From an uncultured Eubacteriales bacterium (GTDB lineage Bacteria; Bacillota; Clostridia; Oscillospirales; Oscillospiraceae), in the NCBI GenBank assembly GCA_900549545.1, contig URPA01000022.1:1-25731 (forward strand): DNA of 25,731 nt, read 5' to 3'. The notes under the pieces are model-generated. The model was not told where the DNA came from and made no database searches. It saw only the letters and a program-made list of their open reading frames with translations. Both the position numbers and the translations under genes were made by a program. Below, piece after piece: positions 14,154 to 21,404 of the stretch. How positions within the stretch are numbered: the stretch's first letter is position 1; every line of letters begins with the position of its first letter.

Positions 14154-14996
14154 TCAGCGCAGCGCGTCTATGGGGAAGTTGTCCATGTCGTCAAAGGCCT
14201 GGTTCTCGCCGCCCATCGCCCATATAAAGGTGTAGTTGGAGCTGCCGCAGCCCGCGTGCAGCGACCAGGAGGGAGAGATGACCGCCTCATAGTTCTTCAT
14301 GACGATATGCCTTGTCTGCTGGGACTGGCCCATCAGATGAAGGACAATACCGTCCTCAGGGAGGTTGAAGTAGGTGTAAATCTCCATTCTGCGCTCATGG
14401 GTGTGGGGCGGAACGCTGTTCCAGACGCTCCCCTCCTCAAGCTGAGTAAGGCCCATGGAGAGCTGGCAGGTCTCAAGCACATCGGGGTGGATGAACTGGT
14501 TGATGACGCGCTTGTTTGCGGTCTCGGTGCTGCCGCAGGGGCGCTTGTTGGCGTCCTTAATGGAGATAAAGGTGGTCTTGCAGACCTTGTGCGCCGGGGC
14601 GGAGACAAGATAGAACCTTGCGGGGTTTGCGCTGTCATTGCTGCCGAAGACGACGTTCTTCGTCTCCTTGGCGATGTACAGGCAATCCTCAAAGCCGAGC
14701 TCATAACGGGTGCCGTCAGCCTCAATCCAGCCTGCGCCGCCGAGGTTAAAGACGCCCGCTTCCCTGCGCTCGAGGAAATAGTGCGTGCCGAAGTTTGCCC
14801 AGATGTCAATGTCCTTGTCGATGGGGACAATTTCATTCACGGGCATGATTCCAAGCACGACCATGCGGTCCACATGGGAGTACACCGCCTGCACCGTGTC
14901 GGGCTGGTAGAGGTTCTGGATAAGAAACTCATCACGCAGCTCCTCGGTGGTGTAGCGCTTGACATCATTGGGGTTAGCTGAATAACGAATATCCAT
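14154..14996 (-). CDS. kduI: 5-dehydro-4-deoxy-D-glucuronate isomerase KduI
   Basis: 280 residues, cupin fold, close to the E. coli length of 278. The metal site is visible in PPHTHERRMEIYTYF (two histidines and a glutamate) with a further histidine in SWSLHAGCGSSNYTFIWAMGGEN. The N-terminus MDIRYSANPNDVKRYTTEELRDEFLI is typical. It converts 5-keto-4-deoxyuronate, released from unsaturated oligouronides by lyases or unsaturated glycuronyl hydrolases, to 2,5-diketo-3-deoxygluconate for KduD. It is the last gene of the TRAP operon, six bases after the VOC gene, and has only a weak RBS, so coupling to the VOC gene is likely. Confidence 0.97.
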   Translation of the reverse strand: MDIRYSANPNDVKRYTTEELRDEFLIQNLYQPDTVQAVYSHVDRMVVLGIMPVNEIVPIDKDIDIWANFGTHYFLERREAGVFNLGGAGWIEADGTRYELGFEDCLYIAKETKNVVFGSNDSANPARFYLVSAPAHKVCKTTFISIKDANKRPCGSTETANKRVINQFIHPDVLETCQLSMGLTQLEEGSVWNSVPPHTHERRMEIYTYFNLPEDGIVLHLMGQSQQTRHIVMKNYEAVISPSWSLHAGCGSSNYTFIWAMGGENQAFDDMDNFPIDALR

Positions 14997-15002
14997 AGTC
15001 TT

Positions 15003-15362
15003 TCACACTTTCTGCGTCAGATGGAAAGCAAAGCCTGCGATTTCGGTATTGGCGTAAATCAGCTTGAGCTTTCCATTGTCGTCGTACTGGGCGGAGCTTT
15101 CGTCAAACTCGATGCCCTTGCTCTCAAGCCACTTTCTCGCGCCGGGAGCGTCACTTGTGCCGATGGCAAAGTGGCCATGCTTACCGCGGAAGGGCTTTTT
15201 CATAATTTCAAACTGCTCGTTGGCAAAGAAGGAGCCGTCCGTCTCGCGGAGGGGGAAGTCGAAAAGCTCAGCCATGAGCTTGGCGGTCGCAGTCCCCTCC
15301 TGTGCATCGGCGGAGTTTATGCCAAGGTGCAGAAGTTCAAAACCAAATGCTTTAGCGTTCAT
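15003..15362 (-). CDS. Stand-alone VOC-family protein, paralogue of the aldolase-fused domain
   Basis: 119 residues, one vicinal-oxygen-chelate (glyoxalase/bleomycin resistance) fold with FGFELLHLGINSADAQEG at the start and GFAFHLTQKV at the end. It aligns along its whole length with residues about 207-318 of the KDPG aldolase fusion, including FEIMK and GHFAIGT/GHVAVRT. VOC proteins usually work as dimers of such domains and often bind a metal, but I cannot assign ligands or a reaction. It sits between dctM and kduI with RBS GAGGAGGT, which ties it to uronate uptake or isomerisation. Confidence 0.85.
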   Translation of the reverse strand: MNAKAFGFELLHLGINSADAQEGTATAKLMAELFDFPLRETDGSFFANEQFEIMKKPFRGKHGHFAIGTSDAPGARKWLESKGIEFDESSAQYDDNGKLKLIYANTEIAGFAFHLTQKV

Positions 15363-15379
15363 TCAAATACCTCCTCAAA

Positions 15380-16684
15380 TCAGGCCAGGCCCAGGGCGTT
15401 GGGGATAAACATGGACAGCCACGGGACATAGGTGATGAGCAGCAGCACAAGCAGGATGACCGCGAAGAACGGCAGCAGCATACGGATGATCTGCTCTATC
15501 TTCACGCCGTGGGTGCGGCAGCCGGCAAAGAGGATGGCGCCGACGGGCGGGGTCAGAGTGCCGACGCAGAGGTTCATAATCATCATAAGACCGAAGTGAA
15601 CCGGGTGCATGCCCCAGGTCTGCACGATGGGCAGGAAGATGGGGGTGAAGATAAGCACGGCGGGAGTCGGATCCATGAAGCAGCCGATGATGAGCAGGAT
15701 AACGTTCATTATCAGCAGGATGATAACCGGGCTGTTGGTCAGGCCGAGGATGGCGTTTGCAACAAGAGCGGGAATCTTGGTGTAGCTCATGACATAGCCC
15801 ATGATACCGGAAACGCAGACCAGATACTCGATAACGGCAGTGGTCTTGACGCTGCTGAAGATGATGCCGGGCAGATCCTTGAGCTTGATGTTTTTATAAA
15901 TGAAGCTGAGGATGAGCGCATAGGCGACGGCGATGGCAGAGCCTTCTGTGGCGGTGAAGATGCCGCCCAGAATACCGCCGATAACAACAACTATCATCAG
16001 CAGGCTGGGGATGCCGTCCCACAGGGTCTTCATGACGAACTTGAAGGTGTAGTGATCCTTGGAGACATAGCCGCGTCTCTTTGCCATGATGCCGGCAACG
16101 ATCATGCAGGCAAGACCCCAGAGGATACCGGGAACATAACCCGCCATGAACAGCGCCGCGATGGAGACAGAACCGGCGACCGTGGAGTAGACGATCATGA
16201 TGTTGCTGGGGGGGATCATCATGCCGGTCGGGCCGGAGGCGATGTTGCAGACGGCTATGTATTCATCAGAATAGCCCTCTTCCTTCTCAAGAGGCCCAAG
16301 GATGCCGCCCATTGCGACAGCAGCCGCAACGCCCGAGCCGGACATTGCGCCGAAGAGCATATTGGCGACGATATTGGTCTGGGCAAGGGAACCGGGGAGC
16401 CTATGCGCAACCAGCTGTGCGCAGCCCACAAGGCGCCGGGCGATTCCGCCGCTGTTCATCAGGTTACCCGCCAATACAAAGAACGGGATAGCCAGCAGCG
16501 AGAAGGAGTTGACGCTCTGGAACATCTTCTGAGCGGCAACCATCATAGAGCCGGAGTTGGGCATGATGATGAACACGGCGGCGGCAGAGCCGATACCTAT
16601 GCTAAGACCGATAGGAAAGCCGACCGCCAGGGTCACAAATATAAGGACGACCATCACAACGCCCGCAAGAGCAGTAGTAGTCAT
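15380..16684 (-). CDS. dctM: TRAP transporter large permease DctM
   Basis: 434 residues, almost wholly hydrophobic, with about a dozen membrane segments. The DctM motifs PFFVLAGNLMNSGGIARRLV, GAMSGSGVAAAVAMGGILGP, ASGPTGMMIPPSNIMIVYS and VGTLTPPVGAILFAGC are clear. It is the sodium-coupled channel of a tripartite ATP-independent uptake system and works with DctQ and the DctP binding protein encoded just upstream. GGGAGG precedes the ATG. With kduI in the same operon, the likely substrate is a hexuronate or an unsaturated/keto-deoxy uronate, which is inference. Confidence 0.96.
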   Translation of the reverse strand: MTTTALAGVVMVVLIFVTLAVGFPIGLSIGIGSAAAVFIIMPNSGSMMVAAQKMFQSVNSFSLLAIPFFVLAGNLMNSGGIARRLVGCAQLVAHRLPGSLAQTNIVANMLFGAMSGSGVAAAVAMGGILGPLEKEEGYSDEYIAVCNIASGPTGMMIPPSNIMIVYSTVAGSVSIAALFMAGYVPGILWGLACMIVAGIMAKRRGYVSKDHYTFKFVMKTLWDGIPSLLMIVVVIGGILGGIFTATEGSAIAVAYALILSFIYKNIKLKDLPGIIFSSVKTTAVIEYLVCVSGIMGYVMSYTKIPALVANAILGLTNSPVIILLIMNVILLIIGCFMDPTPAVLIFTPIFLPIVQTWGMHPVHFGLMMIMNLCVGTLTPPVGAILFAGCRTHGVKIEQIIRMLLPFFAVILLVLLLITYVPWLSMFIPNALGLA

Positions 16685-16701
16685 TATTCACTTACCTCCC
16701 A

Positions 16702-17223
16702 TCATGCGGTTCCGGAGAGCTCGTCTCCATGGGTGCGTTTGCCTATCTTATAGTTGTCAACGCATTTGAAGCAGTTATAAACTGCATAGAACAGCGTCAC
16801 AATGCCAGTGATGGGAAGTGAGCAATAGAGGATCGACTTGGAAATTCCAAGCTGCGGGTCGACCTGGGGCGCGCTCTTCATGGTGTAAAGGTATCCGCCG
16901 TAAACGCAGACAACAGCGATAAACGCAAAAAGCGCCACATTGGTGATTATCTCAACGATCATGTAAGTCTTGGGGGAGAATTTATCTTTGATTATGTCAA
17001 TGGTCAGATGCTCACGGCTGCCATAGACATAAGCGCTGCCAAACATTATCATCCAAACGAAAAGATACTGTGAGGTGATTTCGGAAAATGCGCTGGGGGC
17101 GTTGAAAACATAACGGGTGACGACCTGATACACGACCAGAATAGTCATAACGCAGAGGATGATCGTGCTTATGATCTCAAAAATTTTATCGATCACATTT
17201 TTGACTTTAGTAAGACCAGCCAC
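16702..17223 (-). CDS. dctQ: TRAP transporter small permease DctQ
   Basis: 173 residues with four predicted membrane helices (about 14-36, 46-60, 85-107 and 130-150) and the family segment ITSQYLFVWMIMFGSAYVYGSREHLTIDII. It joins DctM in the membrane complex. Translation starts at GTG, supported by AGGAGG seven bases upstream. It ends 17 bases before dctM. A 135-bp gap with a strong hairpin separates it from dctP. Confidence 0.94.
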   Translation of the reverse strand: MAGLTKVKNVIDKIFEIISTIILCVMTILVVYQVVTRYVFNAPSAFSEITSQYLFVWMIMFGSAYVYGSREHLTIDIIKDKFSPKTYMIVEIITNVALFAFIAVVCVYGGYLYTMKSAPQVDPQLGISKSILYCSLPITGIVTLFYAVYNCFKCVDNYKIGKRTHGDELSGTA

Positions 17224-17269
17224 GGAGAAACCTCCTTTTGTGTTAAAGTGGATTTAGTCCTCTCTTTTT

Positions 17270-17296
17270 GTAAACGGCGATTTAATCAGCGTTTAC
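17270..17296. repeat. Small inverted repeat ahead of dctQ
   Basis: GTAAACG (17270-17276) and CGTTTAC (17290-17296) form a 7-bp stem with a 13-nt loop in the dctP-dctQ gap. GTAAAC also occurs at the ends of the two LacI-type operators at 18620-18646 and 18723-18749, but the centre differs, so I do not call it a third operator. Confidence 0.4.
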
Positions 17297-17308
17297 TCTT
17301 TTAGCAGA

Positions 17309-17337
17309 AGTGGCCCACAGCAATGCCGTGGGCCACT
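17309..17337 (-). terminator. Intercistronic hairpin between dctP and dctQ
   Basis: AGTGGCCCAC (17309-17318) pairs with GTGGGCCACT (17328-17337). On the minus strand it follows the dctP stop by 21 bases, with no strong U-tract after it. Such hairpins often protect or partly end the binding-protein message, so dctP is made in excess over the membrane subunits; that role is inference. Confidence 0.7.
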
Positions 17338-17358
17338 ATTAGCCTTGATGGAATTGGA

Positions 17359-18423
17359 TTAGCGCTCGGAAACTATGATGTCGTAGACAGCCTTGGTCAT
17401 GTCGTTGCGGTTGGCAACATCGTCGATCAGGGAAGCGCAGGCCTCCTGGAAAGCGGGGACATCGGCCTCGGTGATGGTGACGCCGTTCTCGATGGCCTTT
17501 GCCTCGTAGTCGGCGCGCAGCTCAGCGCAGAGGTTGAACATATAAGCGATGGACTGGTTGCAGATATCCTTCAGGGCAGCCTGGTCTTCCTCAGACATAG
17601 CGGCGAGAACATCGTTGGCAATGCACAGCTCATCGGGGATCATCAGATGGCCGGTGAGGTTGTAGTAAGGAGCAACTTCGTACTGGAAGAGGTCAACATA
17701 GGTGATGATGTTGTTCTCAGCACCGTCGAGAGTACCGGTCTGGATGGCGGAGTAAACATCGCCCTGAGCCATGGCAACACCGTCAGTGCCGCCAGTCATG
17801 CAGTTCATCATCTTGATGCAGGTGTCAGAACCCATGACGCGGATCTTCATGCCGGCGCAGTCAGCAGGAGTGACAACAGCCTTGTCGCGGGTGTAGAGGT
17901 TGCGGGCGCCGAGGGAGTAGTTGGAGAGAATGGTGAAGCCCTGAGCCTCGGTCTCAGCGTAGAGGTCAGTCAGCTTGCCGGACTCGAACACCTTCTGCTG
18001 GTGCTCGATGCTGTCGTAAACATAGGGAGTGCCAAGGATGGCGAAGTCGGGGCAGTAGGTCTCAACGATGGAGTTAGCAACGAGAGCCATGTCCAGAGTA
18101 CCCATGACGACCTGCTCAAGAGTCTGAGCCTGGTCACCGAGCTGAGCATCGGGATAAACCTCGATGGTGTAACGGCCATCGGTGGCCTCGAGCAGCTGCT
18201 CACCGATCCACTGAAGAGTCTGGGCCTCAGGGTTGGTGATGGTCTGGTTGAAGGCGCACTTGAGAACGATGGTGTCTGCGGGGGTTTCGCCCTCGGCAGG
18301 TGCCTCAGCAGGAGCCTCAGCGGGAGCCTCGGAAGCGGCGGGGGCTGCAGTCTGGCCGCAGGCGCACAGTGCGAACACCATGACAACGGCAAGAAGCAGT
18401 GCGAGAAGTTTGCTTACTTTCAT
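17359..18423 (-). CDS. dctP: TRAP transporter solute-binding lipoprotein DctP
   Basis: 354 residues. A lipoprotein signal peptide ends in the lipobox L-C-A-C with lipidated Cys22. It is followed by a low-complexity Ala/Pro/Glu linker (PAEAPAEAPAEG) and then the DctP domain. Family features are YPDAQLGDQAQTLEQV, GARNLYT with Arg174, and MKIRVMGS with Arg195; in TRAP binding proteins an arginine in this region holds the substrate carboxylate. TLDGAENNIITY is also typical. As a lipoprotein it would be anchored outside the membrane of a Gram-positive cell. It is first in the TRAP-VOC-kduI operon, with AAGGAGGA before the ATG. A uronate ligand is inferred from context. Confidence 0.96.
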   Translation of the reverse strand: MKVSKLLALLLAVVMVFALCACGQTAAPAASEAPAEAPAEAPAEGETPADTIVLKCAFNQTITNPEAQTLQWIGEQLLEATDGRYTIEVYPDAQLGDQAQTLEQVVMGTLDMALVANSIVETYCPDFAILGTPYVYDSIEHQQKVFESGKLTDLYAETEAQGFTILSNYSLGARNLYTRDKAVVTPADCAGMKIRVMGSDTCIKMMNCMTGGTDGVAMAQGDVYSAIQTGTLDGAENNIITYVDLFQYEVAPYYNLTGHLMIPDELCIANDVLAAMSEEDQAALKDICNQSIAYMFNLCAELRADYEAKAIENGVTITEADVPAFQEACASLIDDVANRNDMTKAVYDIIVSER

Positions 18424-18451
18424 TTTTTAAGTCCTCCTTAAAATTTTATTG

Positions 18452-18478
18452 TCAACGGCATTTTGCCGGACAAAACAT
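18452..18478 (-). CDS. Possible 8-residue leader peptide before dctP
   Basis: On the minus strand an ATG with GGAGGAGA at ideal spacing opens an 8-codon frame, MFCPAKCR, ending in TGA 28 bases before the dctP ATG. A small CGGC/GCCG stem lies within it. It could be a regulatory upstream frame, or a chance ATG near a purine-rich patch. Nothing else supports it. Confidence 0.25.
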   Translation of the reverse strand: MFCPAKCR

Positions 18479-18548
18479 ATTGTTCTCCTCCATACGGGAT
18501 CGGATTTCGGGAGGTGTGAATAAAACGCAGCTGCCGGGTTAACGGCTT

Positions 18549-18574
18549 ATCATGTCTGCACTTGCAGACATGAT
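18549..18574. promoter_or_regulatory. 26-bp palindrome in the dctP leader region
   Basis: Two perfect 12-base arms (ATCATGTCTGCA and TGCAGACATGAT) flank a 2-base centre. The tight centre favours a dimeric DNA-binding protein over an RNA hairpin. The sequence is unrelated to the 27-bp LacI-type sites upstream, so it may serve a second regulator encoded elsewhere. Confidence 0.55.
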
Positions 18575-18593
18575 TAAGAGCCCGAGCTCTTAA
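18574..18593. repeat. Second inverted repeat next to the palindrome
   Basis: TTAAGAG (18574-18580) and CTCTTAA (18587-18593) pair over CCCGAG. It sits directly beside the 26-bp palindrome. On the minus strand no U-tract follows, so I do not call it a terminator for the operon. Confidence 0.45.
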
Positions 18594-18619
18594 AAAATTT
18601 ATTTCGTGGGTAATTTTTT

Positions 18620-18646
18620 GTTTATCGGTTTCGGAAACCGGTAAAC
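18620..18646. promoter_or_regulatory. LacI-type operator, copy 1 (dctP-proximal)
   Basis: A 27-bp near-perfect palindrome with core CGGTTTC-G-GAAACCG and outer arms GTTTA/TAAAC. It is identical base for base to copy 2 at 18723-18749. It lies between lacI and dctP and is the natural target of the regulator encoded at 18792-19829. The odd-centred symmetry is seen in part of the LacI family. Confidence 0.8.
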
Positions 18647-18722
18647 GAAATTTGTATAAAAACTGGGGCAAAACTGCCCTTAGCTTTTATCATTTTTGAA
18701 TTTACCCGTTTTCGGGATGGAT

Positions 18723-18749
18723 GTTTATCGGTTTCGGAAACCGGTAAAC
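18723..18749. promoter_or_regulatory. LacI-type operator, copy 2 (lacI-proximal)
   Basis: All 27 bases are identical to copy 1; the two copies begin 103 bp apart, close to ten helical turns. The sequence downstream of each copy is also related but diverged, each ending in a GGGCA...TGCCC-type hairpin about 45 bases from the operator start. This suggests a tandem duplication of about 62 bp in which only the operator has stayed unchanged. The spacing would allow repression by DNA looping. Confidence 0.8.
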
Positions 18750-18767
18750 AAAGTTTCAATAAAACAT

Positions 18768-18783
18768 GGGCAATTTATTGCCC
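18768..18783 (-). terminator. Weak terminator-like hairpin after lacI
   Basis: GGGCAAT and ATTGCCC form a 7-bp stem with a 2-base centre, 8 bases beyond the lacI stop on the minus strand, followed by ATGTTTTATT. A related stem, GGGCA/TGCCC, lies at 18666-18679. Confidence 0.5.
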
Positions 18784-18791
18784 TGAAAATT

Positions 18792-19829
18792 TTAATCGGA
18801 CTTTATCGTTGAACCGCGGACGATGATTACAGAGGGAAGCTCTATCTGAACAGGAGGCGCATCCTCTCCCCTGCTGCCTGTCATTCTTTCAATCAGGAGC
18901 TTAGCTGAATCCTCGCCCAGCTGTCTTGTCGGCATGGAGACGCATGTAATACCGGAGGGGTGCAGCTGAATCCAGCTCCAGTCATCAAAACCGCACAGGC
19001 CGAAAAAGCTGCTGAAGCCATAGCCGAGGGAATTAAGCGCAAGCATGACGCGCTGAGTCGTAACACCGTTTACGGTGAGTATCGCGATGCGCTCACCCGG
19101 GTGGGCCTGACGAAAAGCCTCAATCTGCCTGCGGCAGCTCTCCTCGTCGGTTTTATCAAAAACATACTGCTCAACCGGCACACCGGGGTAGAAATCATTC
19201 ATTGCGTCACAGTACCCCGCGTATCGGAGAATACGGGGAGTAATCTGCTTATTGCCCTCCGTGAAGAAGCCAACTCTCTCGTAGCCATATTCCTTCAGGA
19301 GTTTTACGCAGTCATACGCGGCCTTGCGGTTTTGCGCCGTGACCGAGTCAATCTCTTTGCACGAGACAAGGCCTCTGTCCGCCAGCACAACGGGAATCCC
19401 CTGTTTTTTCAGTTCAAGAAACAGCTCCTCATTGCCGCCGGAGGTATTGACTATAAGCCCGTCCACCCTGTTGTCGACAAAGCTTTTTATCGCCATGCGC
19501 TCTTTTTCGGGGTCATCATTACAATCGGCGAAAAGAACCTGATAGCCCGCCGCCTCACATGCACCCATAATACCCTTCAGCAGCACCGCGGAAAAGGGGC
19601 TGCTAATATCGCCTATAACGCAGCCGACAAGCATTGCGCGGCTTGCTTTGAGGCGCTGGGCCGTGCGGTTAGGACTGTAATCGAGCTCTTCAATCACCGC
19701 TTTTATGCGCTGCCTCGTGGCGATGGATATGTTATCATATTTCCCGTTAAGAAAACGCGAAACCGTTGTTTTGGAAACGCCGCTTTTAGCGGCCACATCA
19801 GAAATTGTTGCTTTTTTCTCAGAAGGCAC
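18792..19829 (-). CDS. LacI-family transcriptional regulator, probable repressor of the uronate genes
   Basis: 345 residues. The N-terminal helix-turn-helix is ATISDVAAKSGVSKTTVSRFLNG, followed by the hinge helix RTAQRLKASRA and a periplasmic-binding-protein-like effector domain (MLVGCVIGDISSPFSAVLLKGI...VDGLIVNTSG...GFDDWSWIQL). The gene begins with GTG; an in-frame TAA lies nine bases upstream, so it cannot start earlier. In Bacillus the ketodeoxygluconate genes are controlled by KdgR, also a LacI-family protein, so an equivalent role is likely, with a ketodeoxyuronate or KDG as inducer. Two identical palindromic sites lie just downstream, before dctP. Confidence 0.93.
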   Translation of the reverse strand: MPSEKKATISDVAAKSGVSKTTVSRFLNGKYDNISIATRQRIKAVIEELDYSPNRTAQRLKASRAMLVGCVIGDISSPFSAVLLKGIMGACEAAGYQVLFADCNDDPEKERMAIKSFVDNRVDGLIVNTSGGNEELFLELKKQGIPVVLADRGLVSCKEIDSVTAQNRKAAYDCVKLLKEYGYERVGFFTEGNKQITPRILRYAGYCDAMNDFYPGVPVEQYVFDKTDEESCRRQIEAFRQAHPGERIAILTVNGVTTQRVMLALNSLGYGFSSFFGLCGFDDWSWIQLHPSGITCVSMPTRQLGEDSAKLLIERMTGSRGEDAPPVQIELPSVIIVRGSTIKSD

Positions 19830-19888
19830 TCTGTATTAACCCTCACGCTTACCCGGGCCAGAATACTGCCCGTCATCATTTCACGTGG

Positions 19889-19918
19889 ATACTACCACAT
19901 AATGGGCTGCACTGTCAA
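19889..19918 (-). promoter_or_regulatory. Promoter of the lacI-family gene
   Basis: Minus-strand TTGACA (19918-19913) and TAGTAT (19894-19889, 4 of 6) with an 18-bp spacer; the predicted start is near 19882, about 50 bases before the GTG. No copy of the 27-bp operator is found here, so there is no visible autoregulation from this site. Confidence 0.6.
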
Positions 19919-19956
19919 TAATTAGTGTTGTACACACAAATTTTTATTGATTTCCA

Positions 19957-20003
19957 ATAAAAACCCGAGGCGGATTTTAGCTTTTTTCACCAAGAAATCC
20001 GCC
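19957..20003 (-). terminator. Terminator after the diguanylate cyclase gene
   Basis: On the minus strand GGCGGATTT and AAATCCGCC pair over a 17-nt loop, followed by TCGGGTTTTTATT. It lies 11 bases after the stop at 20015. Confidence 0.75.
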
Positions 20004-20014
20004 CTGTTCAATCA

Positions 20015-21373
20015 TCAAATCCGGTTGTTGTCAATCGGTGTTCTGGCAGAAAAGGCATCCACCATGCTGTCGTCATAGAATCTGTAATTTTTCTTGCCGC
20101 TGCGCTTTACTGAGTAGAGCGCTTTATCCGCGCACTCGAGCAGCTGCTCATAGTTCTCGCCGACCTTTTCAGACTCTGCAACACCCATGCTGATTGAAAG
20201 CTCAAACTGCTCAAGCCGCCCCACAAGCGAATTGTAAATACGCTTTATGACAGGCTCAAGCTCCGCCTTGTACTGCATGAAAATCAGAAATTCATCCCCG
20301 CCTATACGCGCGGCGATGTCCCCGGTGCGGATGGAGCTTGTGAGCTTTTTTGCAAGATGAATAAGCGTCTCATCGCCAAAGCTGTGGCCGAAGGTGTCGT
20401 TGGCTTCCTTAAAATAGTCGATATCAAGCATAACAAGAGCAAATTTTGCTCCCGGAGCGCTATTCATGCGGCTGATAATCTGCTTTCTGGCGCTCTCCCT
20501 GTTGAAAAGCCCCGTAAGCGTATCTCTGGTGGCCAAATCCTCAAGCTCCTGCTGCTTCTCCAGAAAATCGTTTATATCAATGGTCTTGCCAACAATACTG
20601 CGCAGCGCACCTGTCCCGGAATTCTTCCAGGAGGCCTGTGCGACAAGCCTGTACCAGCGCAGCTGGCCGCCGGTTTTTATACGGCACTGAATATTGACGA
20701 TAGGGTTATCAGGAGTCGTCTTTTCAAAGCTCTCGACTATTCTGTCAAGTTCCTCTTTACTGATTGCCGAGCGCACGGCAGGGTTCTTTTGAGGTTTTGA
20801 AATGCTTCTCGGCATATTCAAATAATTTGCGCCGTATTCTGACAATTTGAGTGTTCTTGTCTCTCCAGAATACTCAAACTCTATTTCACGGAAGAGCGTG
20901 GAGAATAATTTATCCTTCTCCTTTTCTTTGCTGATGATATCCGCCATCTCGCAGCTCTGCATCTGTCTCGAGTGGAGCAGCAGCGCGTTTTCAACTCTGC
21001 GCCGCACGATTGCCGGTACAAACGGGCGCAGAATAAAATCCGTGACCCCCTCCGCACAGGCTATATCAATAATCTCCCCATCCTCCGCTGAAACGGCAAG
21101 CAGCACAGGGATATCCGCCTTTTCCTTTACTTTTTTGAAAAGCTCAAGCACATCCGGCCCGCCGTCGCTTGGCAGGGATGAGGCGAGCAGCATCAGGCCA
21201 AAGCCGCCCTGCCCGTTTTCGAGCGCGGCAAGGGCTTCCGCGCCGCTGGCAGCGCTTTCAAGCTCAAAGCAGAGACCGAGTATATCAAACAAAGTCTCTC
21301 TGTCATCAGCCGAGTCGGCGGCAATCAAAACTTTAAGATTTGAATTATGAGCGTTAATAAGACCACTCCTCAT
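20015..21373 (-). CDS. Diguanylate cyclase with degenerate receiver and PAS-like domains
   Basis: About 450 residues. The N-terminal receiver-like domain (KVLIAADSADDRETLFDIL...DFILRPF) lacks the phospho-acceptor: the usual LLD reads LLASS, one of the acidic pair is lost and the conserved Lys is Arg. A PAS-like middle follows (RWYRLVAQASWKNSG...GKTIDINDFLEKQ). The C-terminal GGDEF domain has DTLTGLFNR, DIDYFKEANDTFGHSFGD and an intact RIGGDEF, with an RxxD inhibitory site (RTGD) four residues before that motif. It should make cyclic di-GMP with product inhibition. The start is uncertain: ATG 21373 has no clear RBS, an AGGAG just inside would suit an ATT at 21358, and the longest frame (to 21451) would overlap the kinase gene. 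Confidence 0.88.
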   Translation of the reverse strand: MRSGLINAHNSNLKVLIAADSADDRETLFDILGLCFELESAASGAEALAALENGQGGFGLMLLASSLPSDGGPDVLELFKKVKEKADIPVLLAVSAEDGEIIDIACAEGVTDFILRPFVPAIVRRRVENALLLHSRQMQSCEMADIISKEKEKDKLFSTLFREIEFEYSGETRTLKLSEYGANYLNMPRSISKPQKNPAVRSAISKEELDRIVESFEKTTPDNPIVNIQCRIKTGGQLRWYRLVAQASWKNSGTGALRSIVGKTIDINDFLEKQQELEDLATRDTLTGLFNRESARKQIISRMNSAPGAKFALVMLDIDYFKEANDTFGHSFGDETLIHLAKKLTSSIRTGDIAARIGGDEFLIFMQYKAELEPVIKRIYNSLVGRLEQFELSISMGVAESEKVGENYEQLLECADKALYSVKRSGKKNYRFYDDSMVDAFSARTPIDNNRI

Positions 21374-21404
21374 ATAAGCCGTGAGATAGTTCACGGTGCG
21401 GCGG

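Noticed and set aside
15509..16753. 414-residue plus-strand frame opposite dctM
   Set aside because: A composition shadow, rich in Asp, His and Gly, of a membrane protein gene with unambiguous DctM motifs.
17270..17296. GTAAACG inverted repeat as a third LacI operator
   Set aside because: Only the outer GTAAAC matches; the CGGTTTC/GAAACCG core is missing.
17323..18441. 372-residue plus-strand frame opposite dctP
   Set aside because: Antisense shadow; dctP has a lipobox, RBS and family motifs.
18549..18593. The paired hairpins before dctP as a terminator
   Set aside because: No U-tract follows on the minus strand, and no plus-strand gene ends there.
18438..18671. 77-residue minus-strand frame upstream of dctP
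   Set aside because: It crosses an operator and two other palindromes, has no RBS and no recognisable protein features.
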